Assembly (NCBI GenBank): GCA_963707695.1
Contig: CAVPQY010000003.1
Span: 310,001-374,000 of the forward strand
Direction of reading: 5' to 3'
From: JAOPZW01 sp963707695
GTDB lineage: Bacteria > Actinomycetota > Thermoleophilia > Solirubrobacterales > Solirubrobacteraceae
DNA length: 64,000 nt
A model generated the notes under the pieces. It did not search any database, was not told where the DNA came from, and saw only the letters and a program-made list of their open reading frames with translations. Within the stretch, counting starts at the first letter, position 1, and every line of letters starts with the position of its first letter. Below are positions 42,073 to 50,641 of this stretch, in pieces. A program made the position numbers and the translations under genes.

Positions 42073-44181
42073 TCAGGCGCCGGCCAGGGCGAGGACCAGC
42101 GGGTGCAGCGGGCCGGCGCCGGCCAGGCGCAGCTGCGCGCCGACGGTCGCCAGCGTCCACCCGGACAGGCGCAGGTCGTCCACGAGCAGCCCGGGGCCCT
42201 CGGGCGGCGCGGCGGTCACGCGGAACTGCCCGCGGACGTTGGCGACCTGCTGGGCCGAGTTGGCCATCTCGCGCTGGGGCGGGTTGTCGCCCGTGCGCTC
42301 CAGGAGCTCGACGCACGGCAGCCCGAGCCGGCCGGCGAGCCGGGCCGCGAGGTCGGGGACGAGCATGCCGGTGCGCCGCGACGGCACCGCCGTGACCCAG
42401 CGCGGCGGCGGCGACGGCGCCCAGCCGCGCACCGCCTCGGCCAGGCCGTCGACGAGCTCGTCGTCGAAGCGCCCGGCGGCGCGGCCCTCGCGCACGAGCG
42501 GGTCCCAGGCCCCGTCGCCGGCGCGGCCGAGGGCGCGGCCCTCCTCGAGCTGCAGCTCGGGGCCGAGGCGCTTGCCCGGCCCGTCGGCGGTCCGCGGCGT
42601 CTGGCGGCGCACGGAGAGGACGACCGGGCGCGACCGCAGCGCGCGGCCCGCGCGCTGGACGAGCGCCTCGTCCAGGGCGCCCGCGAAGCGCGGCCCCGCG
42701 CACACCGAGCACCGGCCGCACGGCTCGGCCGAGGGGTCGTCGAGCTCGGCCTGCAGCGCGAGCATGAGGCAGCGCCCGTCCGCGCCGTAGGCGCGCATCG
42801 CGGCCTGCTCGTCGCGGCGCAGCGCGGTGACCGCGCGGTAGCGCTCGGCGTCGTAGGTCCACGGCGCGCCGGTCGCGCGCCAGCCCGAGCCCTCCCGCCG
42901 CACGGCGCCCTCGACGTCCAGGACCTTCAGCAGCCCTTCCAGCCGGGCACGCCCGAGGTTGACGTCGGCCTGCAGCGCCGGGAGCGTCGTCGCGCCGTCG
43001 GCGGCCAGGAGGCCGAGCACGCGGTCGACGAGGTCCCGCGCGGGGAACGCGGTGTCGATGAAGAAGTCCTGGATCGCGCGGTCCTCCGCGCCGCGCAGCA
43101 GGACCACGTGCGCCTCCTCGACGCCGCGCCCGGCGCGGCCCACCTGCTGGTAGTACGCGATGGCCGACGAGGGCGCCTGGAAGTGGACGACGAAGCCCAG
43201 GTCCGGCTTGTCGTAGCCCATGCCGAGCGCCGAGGTCGCGACGACCGCCTTGACCTCGTTGGCCTGCAGGAGCGCCTCCGCGCGCACGCGGTCCTCGTCG
43301 GCGACCTCGCCGGAGTAGGCGACCGCGCTGATGCCCTGGTCGGCCAGCCAGTCGGCGACGGCGTCGGTGTCGCGCTTGGTCAGGCAGTAGACGATGCCCG
43401 AGCCGGGCAGCTGCGGGAGGTGCGTCGCCAGCCAGGCCAGCCGGGCCGCGGGGTCGGGGAGGTCGAGGACCTCGAGGCGCAGGCTGCGCCGCCCGAGCGG
43501 GCCGCGGTACACGGTCAGCGCGTCGCCGGTGCCGTCCTCCCCGGTGCCGACCCGCAGCTGCTCGCCGACGTCGGCCACGACGCGGTCGTTCGCCGTCGCG
43601 GTCGTGCAGAGCACCGCGACGTCGTCGCGCAGGTCGGCCAGGACGTCGCGGATGCGGCGGTAGTCGGGCCGGAAGTCGTGGCCCCAGTCCGAGACGCAGT
43701 GGGCCTCGTCGACGACGAGCAGGCCGACGCGGGCGATGAACAGCGGCAGCATCCGCTCGCGGAACTCGGGGTTGTTCAGCCGCTCGGGGCTGATGAGCAG
43801 CAGGTCGGCCGCGTCGTCCTCGAGCTGCGTCCGCACCCTCGCCCAGTCGTCGCGGTTCGTGGAGTTCACCGTCACCGCCCGCAGGCCGAGCCGCTCGGCG
43901 GCGGCGATCTGGTTGCGCATGAGCGCCAGCAGCGGGCTGATGAGGACGGTCGGGCCGGCGCCGCGCTCGCGCAGGAGCGCCGTCGCGAGGAAGTACACGG
44001 CGCTCTTGCCCCACCCCGTGCGCTGCACGCAGAGCACGCGCCGCCGGCGCTCGACGAGGTCGGCGACGGCCTCGAGCTGGTGCTCGCGGAAGGCCGCCTC
44101 GGGGCCGGCGAGGACGCGCAGCAGCTCCAGCGCGCGGGTCTCCAGCGGCTCGGTCACGGTCGTCTCGGCGGGGGCGGGCAT
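42073..44181 (-). CDS. RecQ-type DNA helicase with C-terminal phosphoribosyltransferase-like domain
   Basis: The 702-residue protein has helicase motifs Q-R-T-G-W-G-K-S (residues 53-60), V-V-D-E-A-H-C-V-S-D-W-G and Q-Q-V-G-R-A-G-R-G, as in RecQ. A zinc-like Cys cluster (E-P-C-G-R-C-S-V-C) follows near residue 480. The last 100 residues contain V-T-A-V-P-S-R-R, then L-L-V-D-D-L-R-L-S-G-W-T, which matches the PRPP-binding loop of ComF/type I phosphoribosyltransferases. This layout differs from E. coli RecQ, which ends with an HRDC domain. It should unwind DNA 3'-5' in repair; the tail's role is unknown. ATG 44181 is preferred over the upstream GTG. Confidence 0.9.
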   Translation of the reverse strand: MPAPAETTVTEPLETRALELLRVLAGPEAAFREHQLEAVADLVERRRRVLCVQRTGWGKSAVYFLATALLRERGAGPTVLISPLLALMRNQIAAAERLGLRAVTVNSTNRDDWARVRTQLEDDAADLLLISPERLNNPEFRERMLPLFIARVGLLVVDEAHCVSDWGHDFRPDYRRIRDVLADLRDDVAVLCTTATANDRVVADVGEQLRVGTGEDGTGDALTVYRGPLGRRSLRLEVLDLPDPAARLAWLATHLPQLPGSGIVYCLTKRDTDAVADWLADQGISAVAYSGEVADEDRVRAEALLQANEVKAVVATSALGMGYDKPDLGFVVHFQAPSSAIAYYQQVGRAGRGVEEAHVVLLRGAEDRAIQDFFIDTAFPARDLVDRVLGLLAADGATTLPALQADVNLGRARLEGLLKVLDVEGAVRREGSGWRATGAPWTYDAERYRAVTALRRDEQAAMRAYGADGRCLMLALQAELDDPSAEPCGRCSVCAGPRFAGALDEALVQRAGRALRSRPVVLSVRRQTPRTADGPGKRLGPELQLEEGRALGRAGDGAWDPLVREGRAAGRFDDELVDGLAEAVRGWAPSPPPRWVTAVPSRRTGMLVPDLAARLAGRLGLPCVELLERTGDNPPQREMANSAQQVANVRGQFRVTAAPPEGPGLLVDDLRLSGWTLATVGAQLRLAGAGPLHPLVLALAGA

Positions 44182-44264
44182 CACGTCCAGCGTAGGCTCC
44201 GGGGCGTGCGGACCCGCCCCCGGGACGCGGCCCACCGGCGCCCCCGTCCTGCGCGGCGGGTGAC

Positions 44265-44771
44265 GTGATGGCGCGCGCGGGCGTGCCGGTCACGGTGCGG
44301 GCGCGGGCCGCCGTCGCCCCGGAGGTGGCGTTCGACGTCATCGCCCCGATCGACCTGCCGCGCATCTTCACCGGCCTCGGGCCGCTGCCCGCGGTCACCG
44401 GCACGCGGGAGCAGACGGGCGCGTGGGACCACGTGGACGCCACGCGCGTCGTCGAGCTGGCCGACGGCACCGAGGCGCGCGAGCGGCTCACGCTTCACGA
44501 GCGCCCGCACCGCTTCGCCTACCACGTCGGGCCGTTCACCGGCCCGCTGCGCCACCTCGTCGACGGCGCCGACGGCGCCTGGTGGTTCGCGCCCGCGGAC
44601 GGCGGTGACGGCGGCCCCGCGACCGCGGTCACGTGGACCTACGCCTTCCGCCCGCGGGGCCTGGCCCGGCCGCTCGTGCGCGTCGCGGTCGCCCCGCTGT
44701 GGCGCGCCTACGCCCGCCGCGCGCTCGAACGCGCCGTCGCGGCGGCCGAGGGGCGGCTCGGCGACGCCTGA
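44265..44771 (+). CDS. SRPBCC (START-like) family protein
   Basis: The 168-residue protein matches the polyketide-cyclase/dehydrase-like SRPBCC pattern: V-T-V-R-A-R-A-A-V-A-P-E-V-A-F-D-V-I at the N-terminus, a middle A-R-E-R-L-T-L-H-E-R-P-H-R-F-A-Y strand, and a long C-terminal amphipathic helix. The fold binds hydrophobic ligands; the ligand is unknown. It is divergent from the helicase gene. GTG 44265 and ATG 44268 are adjacent candidate starts. Confidence 0.85.
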   Translation: MMARAGVPVTVRARAAVAPEVAFDVIAPIDLPRIFTGLGPLPAVTGTREQTGAWDHVDATRVVELADGTEARERLTLHERPHRFAYHVGPFTGPLRHLVDGADGAWWFAPADGGDGGPATAVTWTYAFRPRGLARPLVRVAVAPLWRAYARRALERAVAAAEGRLGDA

Positions 44772-44780
44772 GCCCGGGCC

Positions 44781-44855
44781 TCAGCGACTGGCGACGTAGC
44801 CGCCCGCGACGAAGACGAGCGCACAGACGATCATGCAGATGAGCGGCAGGAGCAT
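44781..44855 (-). CDS. 24-residue single-helix membrane mini-protein
   Basis: An ATG (44855) to TGA (44781) frame encodes 24 residues: a polar M-L-L-P start, one uninterrupted hydrophobic helix with two Cys, then G-G-Y-V-A-S-R at the end. A weak purine-rich element precedes the ATG. It is too short for standard calling. Its clean membrane-helix composition, and its location next to another tiny membrane protein (44923-45078), support a real gene. Function is unknown. Confidence 0.5.
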   Translation of the reverse strand: MLLPLICMIVCALVFVAGGYVASR

Positions 44856-44881
44856 GATCTCAGCCTACGCGCTGGCGGGGC

Positions 44882-44911
44882 CCCGGCGCCGCGGCGCGCC
44901 GCGACGCCGGG
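44882..44911 (-). terminator. GC-rich hairpin behind the DUF6131 mini-gene
   Basis: Two 7-bp stems (44882-44888 with 44905-44911, and 44890-44896 with 44897-44903) form one nearly perfect palindrome with a single mismatch. It lies 12 bases after the DUF6131 stop and before the next mini-gene. It may end the DUF6131 transcript or only reduce read-through. Confidence 0.5.
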
Positions 44912-44922
44912 CCTCACCACGG

Positions 44923-45078
44923 TCAGTAGTAGTGCCGGCGCCCGCCCACGGCGCGGTTCGTGGCGCCCAGGACGTAGAGCACGATCCCCACGAGCAGGAG
45001 GATGATCCCGAGCGTGTACAGGATGCCGATCCCCAGCGCGAAGCCGAGGATGAGCAGGATGAGACCGAGGATGATCAA
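44923..45078 (-). CDS. DUF6131-like mini membrane protein (51 residues)
   Basis: A TTG start at 45078 leads to a 51-residue protein ending at TGA 44923. It has two closely spaced hydrophobic helices (I-I-L-G-L-I-L-L-I-L-G-F, then G-I-I-L-L-L-V-G-I-V-L-Y-V-L-G) and the tail N-R-A-V-G-G-R-R-H-Y-Y. That two-helix layout with a G-G-R-R-H-Y-Y tail is the pattern I know from DUF6131 proteins of actinobacteria, whose function is unknown. The TTG start and small size explain why such genes are usually missed. The 146 bases upstream to 45224 hold a GGGGG/CCCCC repeat (45108-45123) and otherwise nothing I can assign. Confidence 0.8.
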   Translation of the reverse strand: MIILGLILLILGFALGIGILYTLGIILLLVGIVLYVLGATNRAVGGRRHYY

Positions 45079-45224
45079 ATGAGGCCCTTGCGGTAGTGAG
45101 ACAGGACGGGGGCGTGTTCCCCCCTCGCGCCGGTCTTCACGCAGACGACCTGTCGCGCCGCCGCTCGGGCGGCCCTGGTGTCACTCGATCCCGGCGCACG
45201 CGCCCGCCCGGGCGCCGGCCGGAC

Positions 45225-46799
45225 CTACGGGCGCAGGGCTCGCCGCGACCCGGTCCCGCCCGCTCGCAGCGCCGCCCGCGGCGCCGTGGCGGTGGCCAGG
45301 ACCGGGTCGACCTCCCAGTCCGGGTGACCGGGCATCGGCGGCGTCCTGGTCCCGTAGAGCCAGGCCCGCAGGAACGGGGTCAGGTCGCGGCCCGCCTCGT
45401 GCGACGCGAAGGCGATGAAGTCCTCCGTCGACGCGGGGCCGCCGCCGACGTCGCGCGGCCACTCGCGCTCGATCTCGCGGAAGACGCGGTCCCCGACCTC
45501 CTGGCGCAGCGCGTAGAGCACGAGCGCCGCGCCCTCGTAGACGTTCGGGCCGAAGAGGGTCCCCGCGTCGCGCGGGGCCGCGACCGGCCCCCCGGCCGCA
45601 CGGAGCTGGTCGCCCTGGGCGTACACCGCCCGCATCGCGCGCTCGAGGTCCGTCGCGGCGGGCCCGAAGAGGCGGGCGAAGTAGAAGGCCGGGTCACCGC
45701 GGCGCTGGGCGTACTCGAACTCGTACCAGGTGGCATGGCCCTCGTTGAGCCAGACGTCGCTCCACCGAGCCGGGGTCACCGCGTCGCCGAACCACTGGTG
45801 GGCCAGCTCGTGGACCATGATCGGCTCGTACCAGCGCGGGTCGCCGAGGACGGTGCCGGCGACCGGCGTGAACCACGTCGCCGAGAACAGCGAGAGGGTC
45901 TGCGTCTCCAGCGCGAACGGGAGGTTCGCGTCGATCGCCAGCGTCCCGTAGGTCCGGAAGGGGTACCGGCCCACCTCGCCCGCCATGAACCGGAGGTGGT
46001 CGGCGACCCGCGCCAGCGCGGGCTCGACCGCGAACACCACGGGCGTGGCGACGACGTCCCGCAGGTGCACGCCGCCGACCGTCCCGCGGTCGCGCACGGT
46101 CAGCGCTCCGAACGCGAGCTGGATGAGCTCGGTGGCCATCGGCTCGCGCATCTCGTAGCGCCACGCCGTCCGGCCGCGCTTCGTCCTGCGCTCGGCGAGC
46201 TCGCCGTTGGCCACGAAGGTCGTGCCGGCGGCCGTCCGCGCGCGGATCGTGAACCGCGCCGGATCGGACGGCACGTCGTTGCTCGGGAAGATCTGGTGGG
46301 CCCCGTTCGGCTGGGCCGCGGTGACGGATGCCGACGGCGACAGGAGCGTCGCGGTGCCGGTGAAGGCCACCTCGGTGACGAACCGTCGGTGGTCCCGGAT
46401 CGGTCGCCTCGGCGTGACGACGAGCTCCTCGCCGAACCGGACGAACGACGCCCGGCGGCCGTCGACGCGGACCGAGCGCACCGACGGACCGGCGAAGTCG
46501 AGGTCGAAGCGGGACAGCGCCTGCGTCGCCGTCGCCTCGATCCGCACGCGTCCGGGCAGCGTCTGGCTCGGGACGGCGCTGGGATAGGCGAGGTCCAGCG
46601 CGTAGCGGCGCACGTCGTAGCCGCCGTTGCCGAGGCCGGGGAACAGGCGGTCGCCGGCGCCGGTCGCACCGGGCGTCGGGGCGCGCCCGGCGTGGGCGGC
46701 GGCCGGGGCGCCGATCGCCACCAGGGCGGCCAGCACCGCGACGCGCGCGAGGGCACGCGCCGGTCCCGCGCGGCCTGCCCCCCGCGGCGAGCGCTCCAT
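45225..46799 (-). CDS. Secreted M1-family zinc aminopeptidase
   Basis: The 524-residue protein begins with a basic N-terminus and signal helix (about residues 15-37, cleavage near A-A-A-H-A-G). It has the zinc motif H-E-L-A-H-Q-W-F-G-D near residue 330 and the third ligand in W-L-N-E-G-H-A. The exopeptidase motif seen as G-A-M-E-N in classical M1 enzymes is replaced by a diverged segment near L-E-T-Q-T-L-S, so substrate preference may differ. It would trim peptides outside the membrane. It is divergent from the DUF2252 gene with an inverted repeat in between. Confidence 0.93.
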   Translation of the reverse strand: MERSPRGAGRAGPARALARVAVLAALVAIGAPAAAHAGRAPTPGATGAGDRLFPGLGNGGYDVRRYALDLAYPSAVPSQTLPGRVRIEATATQALSRFDLDFAGPSVRSVRVDGRRASFVRFGEELVVTPRRPIRDHRRFVTEVAFTGTATLLSPSASVTAAQPNGAHQIFPSNDVPSDPARFTIRARTAAGTTFVANGELAERRTKRGRTAWRYEMREPMATELIQLAFGALTVRDRGTVGGVHLRDVVATPVVFAVEPALARVADHLRFMAGEVGRYPFRTYGTLAIDANLPFALETQTLSLFSATWFTPVAGTVLGDPRWYEPIMVHELAHQWFGDAVTPARWSDVWLNEGHATWYEFEYAQRRGDPAFYFARLFGPAATDLERAMRAVYAQGDQLRAAGGPVAAPRDAGTLFGPNVYEGAALVLYALRQEVGDRVFREIEREWPRDVGGGPASTEDFIAFASHEAGRDLTPFLRAWLYGTRTPPMPGHPDWEVDPVLATATAPRAALRAGGTGSRRALRP

Positions 46800-46895
46800 C
46801 GCCCGACCCTCGCCGAGCGGGAGCGGGCGCGGCGTCGATCCCAGGTGGCCGGTGTCCGCGCGAGGACCGAGGCGCGGCGAACGTCTAGGTACGCA

Positions 46896-46912
46896 TCACC
46901 CGGTCGGGGTGA
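46896..46912. promoter_or_regulatory. Inverted repeat in the gap between M1 peptidase and DUF2252 genes
   Basis: TCACCC (46896-46901) and GGGTGA (46907-46912) are perfect inverted half-sites with a five-base centre. The site lies in the 147-base divergent gap and is followed by the DUF2252 start at 46947. It is a candidate operator; no regulator gene is adjacent. Confidence 0.35.
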
Positions 46913-46946
46913 GCTCCCCGGCCCGCCCGCCCGCGACGATGTCGCG

Positions 46947-48377
46947 ATGGCCGCTCGCCGACCCGCTTCCCGGCCCCGTGTCCCCCGGGCCCGGCTCCAG
47001 CCGGGCGAGTCGGCCGAGCGGGGGCGGGAGGCGCGCCGGGCCGCACCCCGGTCCGCCCACGGCGACTGGGCGCCGAGGCCTGACCGGCCGGACCCGGTCG
47101 CAGTGCTCGCGGCCCAGGCCGCCACGCGCGTGCAGGACCTGGTCCCGATCCGCTACGGGCGGATGCTCGCCTCCCCGTTCACCTTCTACCGCGGCGCGGC
47201 CGCGGTGATGGCCGCCGACCTCGCCTCGACGCCGGAGTCGGGCATCACCGTGCAGGCGTGCGGCGACGCGCACATCTCGAACTTCGGCGGCTTCGCCGCG
47301 CCGGACCGCCGGCTCGTCTTCGGCCCGAACGACTTCGACGAGACGCTGCCCGGGCCCTGGGAGTGGGACGTCAAGCGGATGGCGGCCAGCGCCGAGATCG
47401 CGGGCCGCGACGTCGGCCTGCCCGCGGGTCCGCGCCGGTCGATCGTGACGGCGTGCGTCCGGGAGTACCGCGAGGGGATGCGGGGCTTCGCGGACGAGAG
47501 CCACCTCGACGTCTGGTACGACCGCCTCACCGCGAGCGAGCTCGTCGACCGCTTCGGCGGCAGGCTCGGCGCCAAGGGGCGCGTGCTGTTCGCCAAGCCG
47601 TTCGCCCGCGCACGGCGCAAGACGAGCGTGCGGGCAGTCCGGAAGCTCACGGAGCGCGTCGGCGGCGAGCTGCGCTTCCGCAGCGTCCCGCCGCTGCTGA
47701 CGCCCTTCCGCGAGCTCTTCGACCCGACCGGCGCGCACGACGAGGCGACCTTCGTCCAGCGGCTGCTCGACCAGTACGCGGCCGGGCTGGACCCGGACCG
47801 GCGCTTCCTGTTCGGGACGTACCGGTTCGTGGACCTGGCGCGGAAGGTCGTCGGCGTCGGCAGCGTGGGGACGCGCGCGTGGATCGTCCTGCTCGTCGGC
47901 CGCGACGGCCGCGACCCGCTCGTGCTGCAGGCCAAGGAGGCGCAGCCGTCGGTGCTCGAGGCGCACCTGGGGGCCAGCGCGTTCGAGAACCACGGCGAGC
48001 GCGTCGTCCAGGGGCAGCGCATCTCGCACGCGGCCAGCGACATCTTCCTCAGCTGGCAGCGCAGCGAGGGCCTCGACGGCGCCGAGCACGACTTCTACGT
48101 CCGGCAGCTCTGGGACTGGAAGGCGTCGGCCGACCTCGCCACGATGAGCGAGGCGGGCCTGCACGCGTACACGCGCGCCTGCGGGTGGTCGCTGGCGCGC
48201 GCGCACGCCCGGTCGGGTGACCGCCTGGCCATCGCGGCCTACCTCGGCGCCGGCCCGCGCTTCGACCGGGCGATGGCCCGCTTCGCCAGCGCGTACGCCG
48301 ACCAGAACGAGCGCGACCACGCCCGCCTGGCGGAGGCCGTCGCGGCCGGCGAGGTGGCTGCGCAGCTCGGCGTCTGA
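46947..48377 (+). CDS. DUF2252 family protein
   Basis: The 476-residue protein matches DUF2252, with R-M-L-A-S-P-F-T-F-Y-R-G-A-A, C-G-D-A-H-I-S-N-F-G-G, and F-D-E-T-L-P-G-P-W-E-W-D-V-K-R. The H-x-x-N-F and D-F-D-E motifs resemble the catalytic and metal-binding elements of aminoglycoside-phosphotransferase-like kinases, so a distant small-molecule kinase role is plausible but unproven. ATG 46947 gives an Arg/Pro-rich N-terminal tail of about 50 residues before the domain. The longer upstream open frame is antisense to the M1 peptidase. Confidence 0.88.
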   Translation: MAARRPASRPRVPRARLQPGESAERGREARRAAPRSAHGDWAPRPDRPDPVAVLAAQAATRVQDLVPIRYGRMLASPFTFYRGAAAVMAADLASTPESGITVQACGDAHISNFGGFAAPDRRLVFGPNDFDETLPGPWEWDVKRMAASAEIAGRDVGLPAGPRRSIVTACVREYREGMRGFADESHLDVWYDRLTASELVDRFGGRLGAKGRVLFAKPFARARRKTSVRAVRKLTERVGGELRFRSVPPLLTPFRELFDPTGAHDEATFVQRLLDQYAAGLDPDRRFLFGTYRFVDLARKVVGVGSVGTRAWIVLLVGRDGRDPLVLQAKEAQPSVLEAHLGASAFENHGERVVQGQRISHAASDIFLSWQRSEGLDGAEHDFYVRQLWDWKASADLATMSEAGLHAYTRACGWSLARAHARSGDRLAIAAYLGAGPRFDRAMARFASAYADQNERDHARLAEAVAAGEVAAQLGV

Positions 48378-48382
48378 GGGCG

Positions 48383-48736
48383 TCAGTCCACGAGTCCGAT
48401 GCGCCGGTCGAAGCCGGCCGGCGCGTGCAGGTTCAGCATCCGCACCGGGTGCGCGGTGTCGTTGCGGAACCCGTGCTCGACGCCGGGCGGCACGAGGACG
48501 AACGCCCCGGGCGGCGCGGTGACCTGCTCCGCGCCGAAGGTGAAGGTCAGCTCGCCCTCCAGGAGGTAGAACGCGTCGTCCTCGTCGGCGTGGACGTGAG
48601 CCTCCAGCTCGCGGCCGGCCGCGATCTCGATGATGCCGAAGGTGAAGCGGGGCGTGTCGGCCGTGCGGGCGAGGAACTCGACGTTGCCCACGCGGTGGCC
48701 CTCGCCGGGCTGGATGACGACGGGCTTGGGCGTCAT
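48383..48736 (-). CDS. Cupin-domain protein
   Basis: The 117-residue small beta-barrel protein shows cupin motif 1 as H-V-H-A-D-E-D-D-A-F-Y-L-L-E-G-E and motif 2 as P-P-G-V-E-H-G-F-R-N. The two His, the Glu and the later His give the metal-binding set of a monocupin. The substrate is unknown; members act as isomerases, dioxygenases or sensors. It converges with the DUF2252 gene (six bases between stops) and diverges from the methyltransferase gene across a gap with striking inverted repeats. Confidence 0.92.
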   Translation of the reverse strand: MTPKPVVIQPGEGHRVGNVEFLARTADTPRFTFGIIEIAAGRELEAHVHADEDDAFYLLEGELTFTFGAEQVTAPPGAFVLVPPGVEHGFRNDTAHPVRMLNLHAPAGFDRRIGLVD

Positions 48737-48755
48737 CCGCGGGATGCTCGCAGAC

Positions 48756-48789
48756 GGGGGGTTACCCCCCTGTCGGGCGGTCGCGACAG
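48756..48789. promoter_or_regulatory. Paired inverted repeats between cupin and methyltransferase genes
   Basis: GGGGGG (48756-48761) and CCCCCC (48765-48770) flank TTA. Adjoining it, CTGTCG (48770-48775) and CGACAG (48784-48789) form a second inverted repeat with an eight-base centre. Both lie in the 89-base divergent gap, upstream of the AGGAGG ribosome site (48817-48822) of the methyltransferase gene. Confidence 0.4.
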
Positions 48790-48825
48790 GCGTAGCGTCG
48801 TCGCACCCGAACCGTGAGGAGGCCG

Positions 48826-49671
48826 ATGACCACGCAAGAGCACCCCACAGATCCCGGCGGCGCCGACGCCGCGCTCAAGGCACGCCACCGCACGATGTGG
48901 GCGTCGGGCGACTACCCGTCCATGGTCGAGACGTGGCTCCTGCCGCTCGGGCCGCGGCTGGTCGAGGCCTGCGGCATCGGCCCCGGGATGCGCGTCCTCG
49001 ACGTGGGCGCCGGCACCGGCAACGCCTCGATCCCCGCGGCGCAGGCGGGCGCCGAGGTGACGGCCAGCGACCTCACACCCGAGCTGCTCGAGGCGGGCCG
49101 GGCCCGCGCCGACGCGCAGGGCGCCAGGCTGGACTGGGTGGAGGCCGACGCGGAGCACCTGCCCTTCGCCGACGCGTCCTTCGACGTCGTCATGTCGTCG
49201 ATCGGGGCGATGTTCGCGCCCCACCACCGGCAGGTCGCCGACGAGCTGGTGCGCGTCTGCCGCCCCGGGGGGACGGTCGGGCTGCTGAGCTGGACGCCGG
49301 AGGGGACGATCGGCGCGCTCTTCCGCACGATGGGGCCGTTCGCCCCGGCGCCCCCGCCGGGCGCACAGCCCCCGCCGCTGTGGGGGAGCGAGGCCCACCT
49401 CGACGAGCTCTTCGCGGCACGCGTCGCGTTCGGCACGCTCGAGCGCGACGTCCTGGAGGTCACGGCCTTCGCCACGCCGCGCGACTTCGGCGAGCACTTC
49501 AAGGAGCGCTACGGCCCCACGATCGCCGCCCGGGCCAACGCCGTGCGGGAGGGCCGCGAGACGGAGTTCGACGCGGCGCTGGACGGCTTCTGCGACGACG
49601 CCGACGTCGGGTCGCCCGAGCGCGCGCGCTTCGCCCTGGAGTACCTGCTCGCGGTCGGCACGCGCGCCTGA
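48826..49671 (+). CDS. Class I SAM-dependent methyltransferase
   Basis: The 281-residue protein has motif I V-L-D-V-G-A-G-T-G-N-A-S near residue 58, the acidic ribose-binding end of strand 2 (T-A-S-D-L-T-P), and D-V-V-M-S-S-I-G-A-M-F-A-P. The UbiE/small-molecule methyltransferase fold is clear. ATG 48826 is chosen because a perfect AGGAGG at 48817-48822 precedes it, although GTG 48814 is also in frame. The methyl acceptor is unknown. It begins a rightward group with an MDR reductase and an F420-type oxidoreductase. Confidence 0.93.
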   Translation: MTTQEHPTDPGGADAALKARHRTMWASGDYPSMVETWLLPLGPRLVEACGIGPGMRVLDVGAGTGNASIPAAQAGAEVTASDLTPELLEAGRARADAQGARLDWVEADAEHLPFADASFDVVMSSIGAMFAPHHRQVADELVRVCRPGGTVGLLSWTPEGTIGALFRTMGPFAPAPPPGAQPPPLWGSEAHLDELFAARVAFGTLERDVLEVTAFATPRDFGEHFKERYGPTIAARANAVREGRETEFDAALDGFCDDADVGSPERARFALEYLLAVGTRA

Positions 49672-49733
49672 CGGGGCCCGATGCCCCGCCCCTAGACTGG
49701 CGCGAACGTCCACCTGCCGAGGGAGCGGATGCC

Positions 49734-50639
49734 ATGCGAGCCGTGGTCGTGCACGAGACCGGAGGGCCCGACGTCCTGCGCGACGAGGAGGTCGACCGGC
49801 CCGAGCCGGGCGACGGCGAGGTCCTCCTGCGCGTCCGCGCCGCCTCGGTCAACCCGGTGGACTCGAAACGCCGGCGCGGGCTCGCGGAGACGCCGTTGCC
49901 GGCCGTCCTCGGGAGCGACGTCTCCGGCACGGTCGAGACGTCGCGCGCGGACGGCGTCGCCGCGGGCGACGAGGTCTTCGGGATGGCCTCGAGCGGCGCC
50001 TACGCCGAGGACGCGACCGCCGCTGCGGGGGCGATCGCCCCGAAGCCCGCCGGCCTGAGCCACGAGCAGGCCGCGGCGATCCCGGTCGCGGGGATGACGG
50101 CCTGGCAGGCCCTGTTCGACCGCGGCGGCCTCGAAGGCGGGCAGACCGTGGTCATCGCCGGCGCCGCCGGCGGCGTCGGGCACCTCGCCGTGCAGTTCGC
50201 GAAGCGCGCGGGGGCGCGCGTCATCGGGACCGGCTCGTCGCGCAACCGGGACTTCGTCCTCGGCCTCGGTGCGGACGAGTACGTCGACTACACCAAGCAG
50301 GACGTCGCCGAGGCGGTGAGCGGCGCCGACGTCGCCTTCGACACGGTGGGCGGAGCCACGACGCTGTCGCTCCTGCCGGCCGTGCGCGAGGGCGGCGTGC
50401 TCGTCACGATCGCCGCGGCCCCGCCGGAGGAGGCCGCGCGGGAGCGGGGCGCGCGCGCCGAGCTGCTCGTCATGAGCCCTGACCCCGCGCAGCTCGTCGA
50501 GATCGCCGGGCTGGTGGCGGGCGGCGAGGTGCGGGTCGAGATCGCAGAGGTCCTGCCGCTGTCCGAGGTCCGGCGCGCGCACGAGCTCATCGAGGCCGGC
50601 CACACGCGGGGGAAGATCGTCCTCGCGGTCGCGAGCTAG
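49734..50639 (+). CDS. NADP-dependent quinone-oxidoreductase-like MDR enzyme
   Basis: The 301-residue zinc-free medium-chain reductase has the catalytic-domain start M-R-A-V-V-V-H-E-T-G-G-P, A-S-V-N-P-V-D, G-S-D-V-S-G and the nucleotide-binding segment G-A-A-G-G-V-G-H-L-A-V-Q-F-A-K. It resembles QOR/zeta-crystallin-type reductases of quinones and enones. GGGAG at 49721-49725 precedes the ATG. Two bases separate its stop from the next gene, so the two are cotranscribed. Confidence 0.94.
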   Translation: MRAVVVHETGGPDVLRDEEVDRPEPGDGEVLLRVRAASVNPVDSKRRRGLAETPLPAVLGSDVSGTVETSRADGVAAGDEVFGMASSGAYAEDATAAAGAIAPKPAGLSHEQAAAIPVAGMTAWQALFDRGGLEGGQTVVIAGAAGGVGHLAVQFAKRAGARVIGTGSSRNRDFVLGLGADEYVDYTKQDVAEAVSGADVAFDTVGGATTLSLLPAVREGGVLVTIAAAPPEEAARERGARAELLVMSPDPAQLVEIAGLVAGGEVRVEIAEVLPLSEVRRAHELIEAGHTRGKIVLAVAS

Positions 50640-50641
50640 CC

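Noticed and set aside
45096..48377. 1093-codon plus-strand frame as one protein
   Set aside because: Only the part from 46947 (DUF2252) is protein-like; the rest is antisense to the M1 peptidase.
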